Shown here piece after piece: positions 17,457-27,738 of a stretch of 64,000 nt of DNA. Source of the DNA: JBPOFM01 sp051252455. GTDB taxonomy: Bacteria > Bacteroidota > Bacteroidia > Flavobacteriales > Flavobacteriaceae. The notes under the pieces were generated by a model that saw nothing but the letters and a program-made list of their open reading frames with translations, made no database searches and was not told the origin of the DNA. The first letter of the stretch is position 1. Each line of letters opens with the position of its first letter. Location: positions 62,001 to 126,000 of the forward strand of contig JBPOFM010000004.1 in assembly GCA_051252455.1 (NCBI GenBank). The letters are read 5' to 3'. A program made the translations under genes and the position numbers.

Positions 17457-18917
17457 TTACTTTTTCGGTATGTTCTTCAAAATCTCCAAGACAAATTTCC
17501 AGTACTTCTGAACGGAAGAAATTTGCGTTCTCTCATCTGGTGAATGCGCTCCTTTGATATTTGGTCCAAAACTAATCATATCCATTTCCGGATAATTCTG
17601 TCCGAGAATACCACATTCCAAGCCTGCATGGCAAGCGGCAACATGCGCTTCCTTACCATTCATTTCGGTATATAATTTTGACATCACCTTTAAAATCGCA
17701 GAATCCATATTAGGTTTCCATCCAGGATAATCACCTCCAAATTCCACTTCGCAACCAGTCAATTCGAAAGTTGCTCGCAGCATATTGGCCAAATCCCATT
17801 TTGAACTTTCCACTGATGAGCGTGTCAAGCAACCTATTTTGATATCGCCATTTTTAACCTCAACTCTGGCAATGTTATTTGAAGTTTCAACAAGATCTGG
17901 TATCTCAGCACTCATACGATACACACCATTGCATGCTGCATAAATCGCACGCGTCAAACCTTCCTGAACTCCTAAATCCATAATGTGTTTTGGATTGTCG
18001 GTTTGAGAGACTTCAATGACTAAATTTGGCTCCATTGTTTTAAGCTCTGTTTTGATGGCATCAGCTAGTTCTTGCATTTCTAATTCAAATGCTTCTTCAT
18101 TCATGGCATCAATAGCGACGATTGCATTACTTTCTCTTGGAATGGCATTTCGTAAGCTTCCACCATCAATTTCTGAAATTCGCATCCCAAAGTTTTCAAA
18201 GCCATCAAACAACAGACGATTCATCAATTTGTTAGCATTTCCTAAACCTTTATGGATGTCCATCCCTGAGTGGCCACCGCTCAGTCCTTTCACTGTAATT
18301 TTATAGCCAACTTTAAATTCAGGTGTTTCTTCTTCCTTATAACTTCTTCTTGCCGTAACGTCCACACCACCAGCACAGCCAACTCCTATTTCGTCATCTT
18401 CCTCTGTGTCTAAATTCAATAGGATTTCACCATTCAATAAACCTCCTTCCAAGCCCATTGCACCTGTCATTCCTGTTTCTTCATCAATTGTGAATAAAGC
18501 TTCAATTGCTGGGTGTTCAATGTCCTTACTTTCCAAAATCGCCATAATCGTAGCAACTCCCAAACCGTTATCCGCACCAAGGGTAGTGCCTTTGGCTCTC
18601 ACCCAATCACCATCGATATACATTTCGATGCCTTGCGTATCAAAATCGAAGTTGGTGTCATTGTTTTTTTGATGTACCATATCTAAATGTGATTGCATCA
18701 CGATCGCTTTTCTATCTTCCATGCCTTTAGTGGCTGGTTTTTTGATGATAACGTTACCAACTTTATCTTCAATGGTTTCCAAACCTAAATTTTTTCCAAA
18801 ATCCTTCATAAATGCAATGACGCGTTCTTCCTTTTTAGATGGTCTTGGGACCGCATTTAAATCTGCAAATTTGTTCCAAAGGGATTTTGGTTGTAACTCT
18901 CTTATTTCTGAATTCAT
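17457..18917 (-). CDS. pepD: Aminoacyl-histidine dipeptidase (M20, PepD)
   Basis: 486 residues, the usual PepD length. Zinc peptidase that cleaves Xaa-His (carnosine-type) and other dipeptides in the cytoplasm. The M20 motifs are MQSHLDMVHQK, GTTLGADNGLGVA, the catalytic DEETGMTGA, LNLDTEEDDEIGVGCAGG, GLSGGHSGMDIHKG and AACHAGLECGIL. I start at the ATG at 18917 (NSEIRELQPKSLW follows). An in-frame ATG at 18938 overlaps the -7 box and would be upstream of the expected transcript start. Confidence 0.95.
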   Translation of the reverse strand: MNSEIRELQPKSLWNKFADLNAVPRPSKKEERVIAFMKDFGKNLGLETIEDKVGNVIIKKPATKGMEDRKAIVMQSHLDMVHQKNNDTNFDFDTQGIEMYIDGDWVRAKGTTLGADNGLGVATIMAILESKDIEHPAIEALFTIDEETGMTGAMGLEGGLLNGEILLNLDTEEDDEIGVGCAGGVDVTARRSYKEEETPEFKVGYKITVKGLSGGHSGMDIHKGLGNANKLMNRLLFDGFENFGMRISEIDGGSLRNAIPRESNAIVAIDAMNEEAFELEMQELADAIKTELKTMEPNLVIEVSQTDNPKHIMDLGVQEGLTRAIYAACNGVYRMSAEIPDLVETSNNIARVEVKNGDIKIGCLTRSSVESSKWDLANMLRATFELTGCEVEFGGDYPGWKPNMDSAILKVMSKLYTEMNGKEAHVAACHAGLECGILGQNYPEMDMISFGPNIKGAHSPDERTQISSVQKYWKFVLEILKNIPKK

Positions 18918-18937
18918 GATATCAATTTTAAGTTTCA

Positions 18938-18945
18938 CAAAGGTA
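18938..18945 (-). promoter_or_regulatory. Probable -7 box of pepD
   Basis: TACCTTTG on the minus strand matches TAnnTTTG. No TTG lies at the ideal spacing (one is 24 bases away). It supports the start at 18917, since RNA would begin near 18931. Confidence 0.5.
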
Positions 18946-18989
18946 CATATTCGTATAACTTATCTAAAACAATTTTCTATTTTTGATTT

Positions 18990-20057
18990 ATGCGAAAACA
19001 CCTCAAGCTATTTCTAGCACTCTCATTAATACTACAAATTGTGCTGATAAAAATATTGGCTCAATTTCCAGAATTTGTTGAGCGGTTTTATACGTATGGA
19101 TTGTATCAATTTATCTCAAAATCCATGCGCTTTGTATTTGGCTGGATTCCTTTTTCGGTTGGTGATTTACTTTATACAATCGCAATTATATACGTTATCA
19201 GGTGGTTATATCTTAATAAAAATCGAATTATAAAAGACACAAAGAATTATATATTAGATGTATTATCGGCCGTTTCCATAGGTTATTTTGCATTTCACAT
19301 CCTATGGGCTTTCAACTATTATCGTCTGCCTTTACATCAATCACTCCAAATAGAAAATGATTACAATACGGAACAACTTGTCAAATTCACAGAACAATTG
19401 ATTGAAAAGTCAAATGCCGTCCATGAACAAATCACTCATGATGATTCCTTAATTGTTACAGTACCATATTCGAAAAAAGAATTGATTGAGATGACTCCTA
19501 AAGGCTATGTCGAGTTATCGAAGGAATTTCCACATCTGTCCTATCATCCAGTGAGTCTCAAGCGCTCCATTTACAGTTTACCTCTAACTTATATGGGATT
19601 TAGTGGTTATTTAAATCCTTTCACAAATGAGGCTCAAATTGACGGATTGATTCCTTCTTACAAATATCCAACGACTTGTAGCCACGAAATTGCACATCAA
19701 TTCGGTTACGCAGCAGAAAACGAGGCCAATTTCATTGGATCCATGGCTGCCATGCATCATGAGGATATCTATTTTAATTATTCTGGATATACATTTGCCT
19801 TGGCGCATTGTCTCAACGATTTATTTCTCCGAGATCCACAAAAGCATTCAGAATTAATTCAACGTGTCAATATCGGAATCTTTAAAAATTATGACGAGGC
19901 GCGTCAATTTTGGGAAGATTATCAAAATCCTACAGAAGTATTTTTTAAAAACACGTATAGTGGATTTCTAAAAGCCAATAATCAATCAGGCGGCATTGAA
20001 ACTTATAATTATGTGGTGGCGCTTTTGGTGAATTATTATGAAGTGAATCCTCTTTAA
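18990..20057 (+). CDS. DUF3810 membrane protein with HExxH site
   Basis: 355 residues. Three N-terminal membrane helices (about 7-24, 52-72, 88-110) precede a soluble domain with the zinc-protease-like motif SHEIAHQFGYAAENEANF (HEIAH 232-236; Glu243 and Glu245 are candidate third ligands). FSGYLNPFTNEAQIDGLIP precedes it. DUF3810 is widespread in Bacteroidota and Firmicutes; the motif suggests a gluzincin-type metallopeptidase, but no substrate is known. Divergent from pepD, 72 bases away. Confidence 0.85.
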   Translation: MRKHLKLFLALSLILQIVLIKILAQFPEFVERFYTYGLYQFISKSMRFVFGWIPFSVGDLLYTIAIIYVIRWLYLNKNRIIKDTKNYILDVLSAVSIGYFAFHILWAFNYYRLPLHQSLQIENDYNTEQLVKFTEQLIEKSNAVHEQITHDDSLIVTVPYSKKELIEMTPKGYVELSKEFPHLSYHPVSLKRSIYSLPLTYMGFSGYLNPFTNEAQIDGLIPSYKYPTTCSHEIAHQFGYAAENEANFIGSMAAMHHEDIYFNYSGYTFALAHCLNDLFLRDPQKHSELIQRVNIGIFKNYDEARQFWEDYQNPTEVFFKNTYSGFLKANNQSGGIETYNYVVALLVNYYEVNPL

Positions 20058-20167
20058 CTATTGAAGATCTTTTGTTTCTTCTTTATGAGTTTAGGAGTTT
20101 AGTTGCAATCGTAATTCGTAATTAATTACTATCTTTAAAATTCTTAAAATTTCAACCTTACCATATA

Positions 20168-23140
20168 ATGAATAGAGCTTATTTAACTATTGTCACTCTT
20201 TTGTTAAGTGTGACCATATGTGCACAGGATTATTTTCCAAAAAATGATGGTGTTATTGCAAAAAACACGAATTATATGGCATTTACCAATGTCAAAATTC
20301 ACATTACTCCTACTCAAATTATTGAAAAAGGAACACTGCTAATTAAAGATGGAAAAGTGGTGGCAAGCGGAGCTTCTGTGACGATTCCTAAAAACGCAAC
20401 GGTTGTTGATGTTTCCGGCAAAAGTATTTATCCTTCCTTTATTGATATGTATTCAGATTTTGGCGTTGAAAAACCAAAGCGTGAAGGTACTGGAAGACGA
20501 AGTCCTCAATATGAAGCTGGGAGATCAGGTTATTACTGGAATGATCATGTGATGCCTGAAAATAATGCGATTGAAAAATTCAAATATGATTCCAAACAAG
20601 CAGAAGAATTTATTAAGGCTGGTTTTGGCGTTGTCAATACACATATCCAAGATGGTATTGCAAGAGGAACAGGAACCTTGATTGCTCTTAATAATGAAGG
20701 TGGCGACGACATGCGTGTCTTGGATGCAAAATCCGGTCAGTACTTTTCTTTTAAAAAAAGTAATACATCAAACCAATCGTACCCAAGTTCAATTATGGGA
20801 AGTATGGCGCTGTTGAGACAGCTCTATTATGATGCAGATTGGTATGCAAAAGGCAATATCAAAACAAAGGATTTATCAATTGAAGCGCTCAATAACAACA
20901 AAAGTCTCGTACAGATTTTTGAAGCTGGAAGTCGAATGAATGATTTGAGAGCCGATAAAGTTGGTGATTTATTTAACATGCAATACATCATTTTAGGTGG
21001 TGGCGACGAGTTTGAACGCATCGACGAAATTAAAGCTATGAATGCGCCGATGATTATTCCTATCAATTTTCCAGATGCTTATGATGTTGAAAATGCCTAT
21101 TTGGCGGAAAGTTTATCCTTAAACGATTTACGTGGATGGAACCAAAAGCCAACAAATCCAAAGATTTTAGCAGATAACAATGTCACATTTGCGCTAACAA
21201 CACACGACCTTAAAAAGACCAAAGATTTTGGAGATAATGTGATGAAAGCCATCAAATTTGGACTTTCCAAACAAAAAGCTTTAGAAGCATTGACAACTGT
21301 TCCTGCCCAATTACTTGGGAAATCAGATAAAATTGGTTCACTTAAAAATGGTATGCAAGCTAATTTCCTAATTACTTCTGGCGATATTTTTGATGAAAAA
21401 ACAGTCCTTTATGAAAACTGGGTTCAAGGAACCAAAAATGTAATTGAAGATATTGGAAAAAAAGACATTCGTGGTAATTATAAATTTAACTTGGCTGGAG
21501 AGTCTTACGAGATGAAAATCAGTGGTGAGTTGAGCAAATTAAAATCTGAAGTCACATCTAACGAAAAAACAAGAGGATCAAAAATTGCTTACACCGATGA
21601 TTGGGTGAACCTTGCATTGACTTCTCAAGATTCTACAAAGCAAGAATTCATCAGAATTGTTGCAAAAGTAGATGATAACAAAAACCTCAATGGGAAAGCC
21701 ATGTTCCCGACCGGAATGGAAACATCTTTTTTCGGTAATTACAAGGAAACTCCAACAGACGACAAAAAATCTGAAGACAAAGATAAAGAGGAAGAAAAAG
21801 CAGAAAAAGTATCGTCGCTTACTTACCCTAATAAGGCATTCGGATTTAAAGAACTTCCAAAAGCGGAAACCTTGTTATTTAAAAACGCAACTGTTTGGAC
21901 CAATGAACAAGATGGCGTTTTAGAAAATACCGATGTGCTTATCAGAAATGGAAAGATTTCTCAAATTGGACAAAACATATCCGATGGGAGTGCACAAGTA
22001 ATTGATGCTTCAGGCAAACATATCACAGCCGGAATCATCGACGAACACTCGCATATTGCAGCTTCTTCAATCAATGAAGGTGGACAAAATTCATCATCAG
22101 AAGTATCGATTGAAGATGTCATTGATGAATCTGATATCGACATTTATCGCAATCTTGCGGGAGGTGTTACTTCGATTCAAATATTACATGGTTCGGCCAA
22201 TCCAATTGGCGGGCGTTCAGCTATTGTTAAATTGAAATGGGGCGAATCTGCTAACAACCTCATCTATAACAACAGTCCTAAATTTATCAAATTCGCATTA
22301 GGAGAAAATGTCAAACAAAGTAATTGGGGCGATACCGAAACCAATCGTTTTCCACAAACCAGAATGGGTGTTGAACAAGTGTACATCGATTATTTCACCC
22401 GTGCCAAAGAGTATGATGCCTTAAAGAAAAGTGGAAAACCATTCCGAAAAGATATCGAAATGGAAACGCTTGCCGAAATTTTGAACAAAGAACGATTCAT
22501 CAGTTGTCATTCCTATGTTCAAAGTGAAATCAATATGTTGATGAAAGTCGCAGAGCAATTCAACTTTAATATCAACACCTTTACACATATTCTAGAAGGT
22601 TACAAACTTGCAGACAAAATGGTAGAACACGGTGTTGGCGGCTCTACTTTTAGCGATTGGTGGGCATATAAATATGAGGTGAATGATGCGATTCCTTACA
22701 ACGCAGCGATCATGCACAATGCCGGTGTAACTGTTGCCATCAATAGCGATGATGGCGAAATGTCCAGACGTTTGAATCAGGAAGCAGCAAAAAGCATCAA
22801 ATATGGTGGAATCAGTGAAGAAGATGCTTGGAAATTCGTCACTTTGAATCCAGCTAAGCTACTTCATATCGATGATCGCGTTGGAAGTCTGAAGGTCGGT
22901 AAAGATGCTGACGTGGTTCTTTGGAGTGATCATCCCTTGTCGATTTATGCGAAAGCTGAAAAAACCATTATTGAAGGTGTCACTTATTTTGATTTGAAAC
23001 GTGATGAACAAATGAGAGATGCCAACAAAAAAGAAAAGAGTGAACTTATCAACGATATGCTTCAAGCGAAAAACAAAGGTTTAAAGACACAACCAGTTAA
23101 AAAAACAGAAAAAGAATTGATGCATTGTGACTCGGAATAG
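20168..23140 (+). CDS. Two-domain secreted amidohydrolase family protein
   Basis: 990 residues with a Sec signal peptide (about 1-19, ending ICAQ). It contains two imidazolonepropionase-type amidohydrolase units. In the first (about 35-430) the position of the HxH metal motif reads IDMYSDFG (92-99), so it lacks those ligands. The second (about 565-960) is intact: GIIDEHSHI (HSH 627-629), ISCHSYVQ, FTHILEGYK and INSDDGEMSRR. A Lys/Glu-rich linker is at about 528-550. Probably a periplasmic hydrolase (dipeptidase- or amidase-like); the exact substrate is unknown. Followed 40 bases later by a related single-domain gene. Confidence 0.88.
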   Translation: MNRAYLTIVTLLLSVTICAQDYFPKNDGVIAKNTNYMAFTNVKIHITPTQIIEKGTLLIKDGKVVASGASVTIPKNATVVDVSGKSIYPSFIDMYSDFGVEKPKREGTGRRSPQYEAGRSGYYWNDHVMPENNAIEKFKYDSKQAEEFIKAGFGVVNTHIQDGIARGTGTLIALNNEGGDDMRVLDAKSGQYFSFKKSNTSNQSYPSSIMGSMALLRQLYYDADWYAKGNIKTKDLSIEALNNNKSLVQIFEAGSRMNDLRADKVGDLFNMQYIILGGGDEFERIDEIKAMNAPMIIPINFPDAYDVENAYLAESLSLNDLRGWNQKPTNPKILADNNVTFALTTHDLKKTKDFGDNVMKAIKFGLSKQKALEALTTVPAQLLGKSDKIGSLKNGMQANFLITSGDIFDEKTVLYENWVQGTKNVIEDIGKKDIRGNYKFNLAGESYEMKISGELSKLKSEVTSNEKTRGSKIAYTDDWVNLALTSQDSTKQEFIRIVAKVDDNKNLNGKAMFPTGMETSFFGNYKETPTDDKKSEDKDKEEEKAEKVSSLTYPNKAFGFKELPKAETLLFKNATVWTNEQDGVLENTDVLIRNGKISQIGQNISDGSAQVIDASGKHITAGIIDEHSHIAASSINEGGQNSSSEVSIEDVIDESDIDIYRNLAGGVTSIQILHGSANPIGGRSAIVKLKWGESANNLIYNNSPKFIKFALGENVKQSNWGDTETNRFPQTRMGVEQVYIDYFTRAKEYDALKKSGKPFRKDIEMETLAEILNKERFISCHSYVQSEINMLMKVAEQFNFNINTFTHILEGYKLADKMVEHGVGGSTFSDWWAYKYEVNDAIPYNAAIMHNAGVTVAINSDDGEMSRRLNQEAAKSIKYGGISEEDAWKFVTLNPAKLLHIDDRVGSLKVGKDADVVLWSDHPLSIYAKAEKTIIEGVTYFDLKRDEQMRDANKKEKSELINDMLQAKNKGLKTQPVKKTEKELMHCDSE

Positions 23141-23180
23141 TTTACAGTGTTCAGTGCTTCTAAAATTAATTGCAATTAAA

Positions 23181-24485
23181 ATGAAAAAAATAAAACTAAT
23201 ACTTCTATCTCTTTTGTGTTCTTCGATTGGTTTGGCACAACAAACACCAGCACCAAAACAAAACAAAACCATCGCCATTGTTGGAGCAACAGCACATATC
23301 GGCAATGGAAATCAAATAAAAAGTAGTCTTATCATTTTAAAAGATGGTAAAATCGAATCTGTGATGGATGCTACAATGTCGAAAATTGATATCTCTAAAA
23401 TGGAAACGATTAATGCGGAAGGCAAACATGTCTATCCAGGATTTATTGTGCCTAATTCTACTTTGGGGCTAGTTGAAATCGATGCCGTTCGTGCCACTAA
23501 TGACGATGGAGAAATTGGAGGCATGATTCCGCATGTCAGAAGTCTCATTGCTTATAATGCAGAATCAAAAATAGTAGAATCCATGCGGCCAAATGGTGTG
23601 CTTTTAGGACAAATAACTCCACGAGGCGGACGCATTTCGGGCACGTCTTCCATCGTACAGTTTGATGCATGGAATTGGGAAGATGCTGCGGTTAAAACTG
23701 ATGATGGTATTCACATGAATTGGCCTAGCAGTTTTACAAGAGGTCGTTGGTGGCTGGGTGAAGATCCGGGTTTAAAATTAAACGAAAAATATAGTGAGCA
23801 AATTACAGAGGTAACGTCATTTTTAAATGAAACCAAATCTTATGTTGAAGGTGATAAAAACCCTGTAAACTTGCCATTCAGAGCGACACAAGGCTTATTT
23901 GATGGTTCTAAAAAACTCTATATTCATGTTGATGATGAAAAGGGAATTATTGATGCGATCACCTTTTCAAAAAACAACAAAATTAAATCGCTGGTGATTG
24001 TTGGTGGTGCTGAAGCTTACAAAGTGGCTGACCTTTTAAAACAAAACGACATTCCTGTGCTGTTACAACGTATTCATTCTCGTCCAAGCAGTGAAGATGA
24101 TGATTATGATTTACCATTTAAAATGGCAAAACTATTAGTAGACAAAGGTGTTTTGGTAGCACTGGAAACAAGCGGACAAATGGAGCGTATGAACTCTAGA
24201 AATCTACCTTTTTACGCTGGAACAACTGCTGCCTACGGATTGACCAAAGAACAAGCTTTGCAACTAATTACCTTAAACACAGCAAAAATATTAGGAATTG
24301 ATGCTGAATATGGCTCACTGGAAGCCGGTAAAAGTGCTACTTTATTCATCAGTGAAGGTGATGCGCTAGACATGCGAACCAATCAGTTGACTCATGCTTT
24401 TATCGATGGTCGTTCGGTGAGTCTAGAAACACACCAAACCGAGTTATGGCATCGCTACGAAGATAAATTCAAGGATCAGAATTAA
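23181..24485 (+). CDS. Secreted amidohydrolase-like protein, degenerate metal site
   Basis: 434 residues with signal peptide MKKIKLILLSLLCSSIGLAQ. It resembles the first unit of the upstream protein: KHVYPGFIVPNSTLGLVEID takes the place of the usual GxIDxHxH, so the HxH motif is absent. The C-terminal part keeps LTKEQALQLITLNTAKILGI and GSLEAGKSATLFISEGD. Probably a non-catalytic or altered partner of the upstream enzyme. The start at 23181 is chosen because the signal peptide begins there; the frame is open from 23127. Ends at a perfect palindromic terminator. Confidence 0.85.
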   Translation: MKKIKLILLSLLCSSIGLAQQTPAPKQNKTIAIVGATAHIGNGNQIKSSLIILKDGKIESVMDATMSKIDISKMETINAEGKHVYPGFIVPNSTLGLVEIDAVRATNDDGEIGGMIPHVRSLIAYNAESKIVESMRPNGVLLGQITPRGGRISGTSSIVQFDAWNWEDAAVKTDDGIHMNWPSSFTRGRWWLGEDPGLKLNEKYSEQITEVTSFLNETKSYVEGDKNPVNLPFRATQGLFDGSKKLYIHVDDEKGIIDAITFSKNNKIKSLVIVGGAEAYKVADLLKQNDIPVLLQRIHSRPSSEDDDYDLPFKMAKLLVDKGVLVALETSGQMERMNSRNLPFYAGTTAAYGLTKEQALQLITLNTAKILGIDAEYGSLEAGKSATLFISEGDALDMRTNQLTHAFIDGRSVSLETHQTELWHRYEDKFKDQN

Positions 24486-24490
24486 CCATA

Positions 24491-24520
24491 AAAAAAGCGA
24501 ACCAATTGGTTCGCTTTTTT
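24491..24520. terminator. Bidirectional terminator
   Basis: Perfect 30-base palindrome (15 bases each side, centre AATT) with core GCGAACCAATTGGTTCGC, A-run left and T-run right, between convergent genes. Confidence 0.92.
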
Positions 24521-24535
24521 TATGTTGGGACTTTA

Positions 24536-25339
24536 TTATTGTATCGCTTCTCCGCCTTCTGGCATCATATACATGCGTAAATCCATTTTATCTTTTGTCA
24601 AACTGATATTACTGAATTTCTGCTCTTTTTTGACTGTTGTAGGCACATTATTTTCGACATTATACCAAGTCATTGTTTCTGGAAGCAATAAGCTATCCAC
24701 TTCCTGCCAAGCTGAATAATTGATGTAAGACCACTTGTCACTCGTTCCATTTTTACCAAAGGTTACCGTATAACTCAACCAAGCCATTTTATTGGTAGCT
24801 TCATCATAATACAACACATACTCATCATCTGGTGACTCACCTACTCCACTATTGTATGAAATTTTAATCCCAGGATACGTTTTACCTTCAAAGGTTAAAG
24901 GATCAGCATCAGAATAGATAATACCATCATCTGCCAATACAAACGGCATCGCATAGAAATAGAACATCAAATTGTAATAAAACTTTGGATTACCTTCATA
25001 TTTGGTCGTTCCTGAAGATTTTGTCCAAACGCTTTCACCATCAAAACCAATGGTGTGCTTTGGCATTTCAATCAACGAGTAACGTTCCTTCAGATCTGTA
25101 GTTGTGATTTCGTAACCATCAGGCTTTTCCATCGAAAACTCTAAAGTTCGCATCTCTTTCCAAGTATCCAATCCACCGTGCGCATCAAAGATTTTAGTCA
25201 GATTTTCTGGGATTTTTGGTTTTTCTGCATCTTTAGGAGTTTCCATTTGCTCCTCCTTTGGTTGTTGTGGTTCTGCATTTTTGTCTTTACATGAAATAAT
25301 TGATATCAATAATACCAACAATACTGTGAGTTTTTTCAT
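24536..25339 (-). CDS. DUF6503-like lipoprotein
   Basis: 267 residues. Lipoprotein signal with lipobox IISC (Cys17), a Pro/Glu/Lys-rich spacer (about 20-45), then a soluble domain (IFDAHGGLDTWKEMRTLEFSM, TIGFDGESVW, LLPETMTWYNVENN) typical of DUF6503. These resemble outer-membrane lipoprotein carriers (LolA/LolB-like beta folds), so binding of a lipid or lipoprotein is a plausible guess. The start is the ATG at 25339 in front of the signal peptide; a longer frame begins at 25378. Convergent with the amidohydrolase pair. Confidence 0.75.
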   Translation of the reverse strand: MKKLTVLLVLLISIISCKDKNAEPQQPKEEQMETPKDAEKPKIPENLTKIFDAHGGLDTWKEMRTLEFSMEKPDGYEITTTDLKERYSLIEMPKHTIGFDGESVWTKSSGTTKYEGNPKFYYNLMFYFYAMPFVLADDGIIYSDADPLTFEGKTYPGIKISYNSGVGESPDDEYVLYYDEATNKMAWLSYTVTFGKNGTSDKWSYINYSAWQEVDSLLLPETMTWYNVENNVPTTVKKEQKFSNISLTKDKMDLRMYMMPEGGEAIQ

Positions 25340-25396
25340 ATTTAAGAATTTTGGTTTGAATGGTTTGACGAAGTTCATTTTATAAAATTACATAAA

Positions 25397-25425
25397 AAAA
25401 GCTTCAGACAATACCAGAAGCTTTT
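25397..25425 (-). terminator. Terminator of T9SS-exported protein gene
   Basis: Stem AAAAGCTTC 25397-25405 with GAAGCTTTT 25417-25425, loop of 11; on the minus strand a run of seven T follows. Confidence 0.85.
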
Positions 25426-25446
25426 CAAATTTAAAAATTGAAACTA

Positions 25447-27738
25447 TTAATTGACGATTAATTTCTTAACCGTTTCATTCATTCCTGTATTTAATTTCAC
25501 AAAATATAATCCACTTTCAAAAGCCGATAAATTTAACTGAAGCCTACTTTCATTTGAGAATGAATTACTTAAGATCGTTTTTCCCTGGATGTCGTAAATT
25601 ATTACAGAGCCATTCGCCATAGAACTGAACTGTAACGACACCGAATTATTCGCAGGGTTTGGATATAAAGTAAAGTTAGAGGATTGAAAGTCATCGACTG
25701 AAAGTGTTTCAACAAATTCAGTATTGAACACATTGGTCGTAATTGCAGCATTAAAATCAAAATAGATATCTGCAACATTTGGGATGATGTCTCCAACGGC
25801 ATAACCTGTTTGTGGTTTGATTTTGAAATATACGAATCCATTGCTACCTTCCGCATCCATACTTTCGCTTGGAAGATTGATATCATCAAATTGCCAAATG
25901 AATTCATTTCCTGTTCCGGTCACTACATTGTCATGACTCGAAAGTAACATTTCAAACGTCATCACGTCCAATTGCGCATCCAATACATCTTCGATTCTTA
26001 TATTGATTGCTTCAGCCGTTCCAACATTTTGAAACCGAATCAAATAATATAGAAATTCATCAGATACGGAAAAATCATCATAAACAATCTTTGGACCATG
26101 TGATTCATTAATGTCGTTAGGATCATAAGAACCGATAACTGTTTGCGTAAGTGATGACGTATTATTAACAGCATACAAATCGGACTCCGGTGTTATGTAT
26201 GTGGCCACATTGGTAACGAGTGTTCCTAATGTGATTGAAGTTGGACTGTAGAGCGAGATAAAAATTTCTTCTATTTCAGTCGGTAAAAGATCTACAAAAT
26301 CAATAGAAATCCCTCCAGCAATCGGTGTCACCGTATAATTGGAATTTATGGAAGTCACCGAATTGAATTGCAACTGTGCATCATACAGATATTCTACTGT
26401 TCCGGAAGAGATGGTTACATTACCAAGGTTTTGGAGCGTAATCATGTTGGTATAGTTGAATCCTGGTCGTGGTGATGTCGATGGATTGTAAAGATAAACA
26501 GCCAAATCTTGACAACTATCGGCCGCGATAACTGGAAATTCAACATTGACAACACTCCCAGAACTTGCGGCAATGTCGTCAAATGAAGACAAATCAACCG
26601 AGTAACAACCTGCATTGCCATTATTTAAAGTGTATGTGATATCATAACTATCGGTAACGTTTTGACTATATAATATAAATTGTCCTGTTGAAGAACTCAC
26701 AACTCGCGTGATACCATCGTTATTGATTTCATAGGTAAAATACCCATTTGTGAAATTGTTTTCATCGGTATCGAATATTGAATTCTCATTGATATCCAAA
26801 AAGGCATTCACAATGACCTGTCCAACATCACTACAATCAATCGCCTGCAATTCCAAGGTTACGAATGCAGCGCAACCACCATTGGGGCCTTCAACTCGCA
26901 CATAAATAATCTGTGGGTTTACATAATTTGTAAACGGTGATATCAACGGATTAATACTAGCGTTTGCATCCATCTGCGTTAAATGAAACGTCACATAACC
27001 ATTGGTCATGCCATCGGTAATTTCAGCCACTTTGCTCTCTAAATCAAATTCCGCAAAACCATCACCATTGGTGTCACAGGCTTGTAAAGGTGTTGGTTGG
27101 ATAGCTGTCGGAGCAGGTTGCAAAATCAGATCAAAAAACGTAGTTGATTGGCATCCGATTATCAAATCCGTAACTATAACTTCAAATGTTGACGTGTTAA
27201 ATCCAACATTAAAACCTGTAGGATTTACAATGATTATTCCATTAAAATAAAAATCGACTGAAAAATCATTTGGACTTTGACCATTGAGAATTTCTGGTAT
27301 CAATTGTGTTAAGTCAAAGACTTCTGTGCCATCATCATTAGAATCACAAACGATCACAAGTGAAGGTTGGTTTATAACTGGCGAAAGAACAACGGAAAGA
27401 TTAAACACAGTGGTATCAAAATTACCAGAACTAGTTTCAGTAAGCCTGACATAGATGGCTTGTGGGTTCGAAGTGTTTGTATAAGCTGTCGCGTTTGTAA
27501 TACCATTAGTACCACTATTGGCATTTGTTTGAGATGTATGATACGAAATACTATACTCATTGGGGCTTTGGGAACCCAAAATTTGCTGTTGATTAACTGT
27601 GAGATCAAAAATTGCGATGCCATCATTTTGGCCAAAGACATCGCATACAACAATATCACCAGCCTGATTGGCAACTTGTGATAAAAGTTGAGTTGAAATA
27701 AATAACAATAAGAAAGTTGAGAGTAGTTTTAATTTCAT
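25447..27738 (-). CDS. T9SS-exported repeat protein
   Basis: 763 residues. Signal peptide (MKLKLLSTFLLLFISTQLLS) and C-terminal T9SS type A sorting domain (FTLYPNPANNSVSLQF to VKKLIVN). Three repeats of about 95 residues start at CDVFGQNDG (32), CDSNDDG (131) and CDTNGDG (221); each has CDxNxDG followed by FDL and then a PNDFSVDFY-like strand, and may bind calcium. The second half has DUF11/DUF7619-like beta domains (SYDPNDINESHGP, YYLIRFQNVGTAEAINI). Likely a cell-surface or secreted adhesin-like protein. No catalytic motif seen. Confidence 0.88.
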   Translation of the reverse strand: MKLKLLSTFLLLFISTQLLSQVANQAGDIVVCDVFGQNDGIAIFDLTVNQQQILGSQSPNEYSISYHTSQTNANSGTNGITNATAYTNTSNPQAIYVRLTETSSGNFDTTVFNLSVVLSPVINQPSLVIVCDSNDDGTEVFDLTQLIPEILNGQSPNDFSVDFYFNGIIIVNPTGFNVGFNTSTFEVIVTDLIIGCQSTTFFDLILQPAPTAIQPTPLQACDTNGDGFAEFDLESKVAEITDGMTNGYVTFHLTQMDANASINPLISPFTNYVNPQIIYVRVEGPNGGCAAFVTLELQAIDCSDVGQVIVNAFLDINENSIFDTDENNFTNGYFTYEINNDGITRVVSSSTGQFILYSQNVTDSYDITYTLNNGNAGCYSVDLSSFDDIAASSGSVVNVEFPVIAADSCQDLAVYLYNPSTSPRPGFNYTNMITLQNLGNVTISSGTVEYLYDAQLQFNSVTSINSNYTVTPIAGGISIDFVDLLPTEIEEIFISLYSPTSITLGTLVTNVATYITPESDLYAVNNTSSLTQTVIGSYDPNDINESHGPKIVYDDFSVSDEFLYYLIRFQNVGTAEAINIRIEDVLDAQLDVMTFEMLLSSHDNVVTGTGNEFIWQFDDINLPSESMDAEGSNGFVYFKIKPQTGYAVGDIIPNVADIYFDFNAAITTNVFNTEFVETLSVDDFQSSNFTLYPNPANNSVSLQFSSMANGSVIIYDIQGKTILSNSFSNESRLQLNLSAFESGLYFVKLNTGMNETVKKLIVN

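Noticed and set aside
22859..23305. Minus-strand frames in the amidohydrolase pair
   Set aside because: Antisense shadows with low-complexity Phe-rich sequence.
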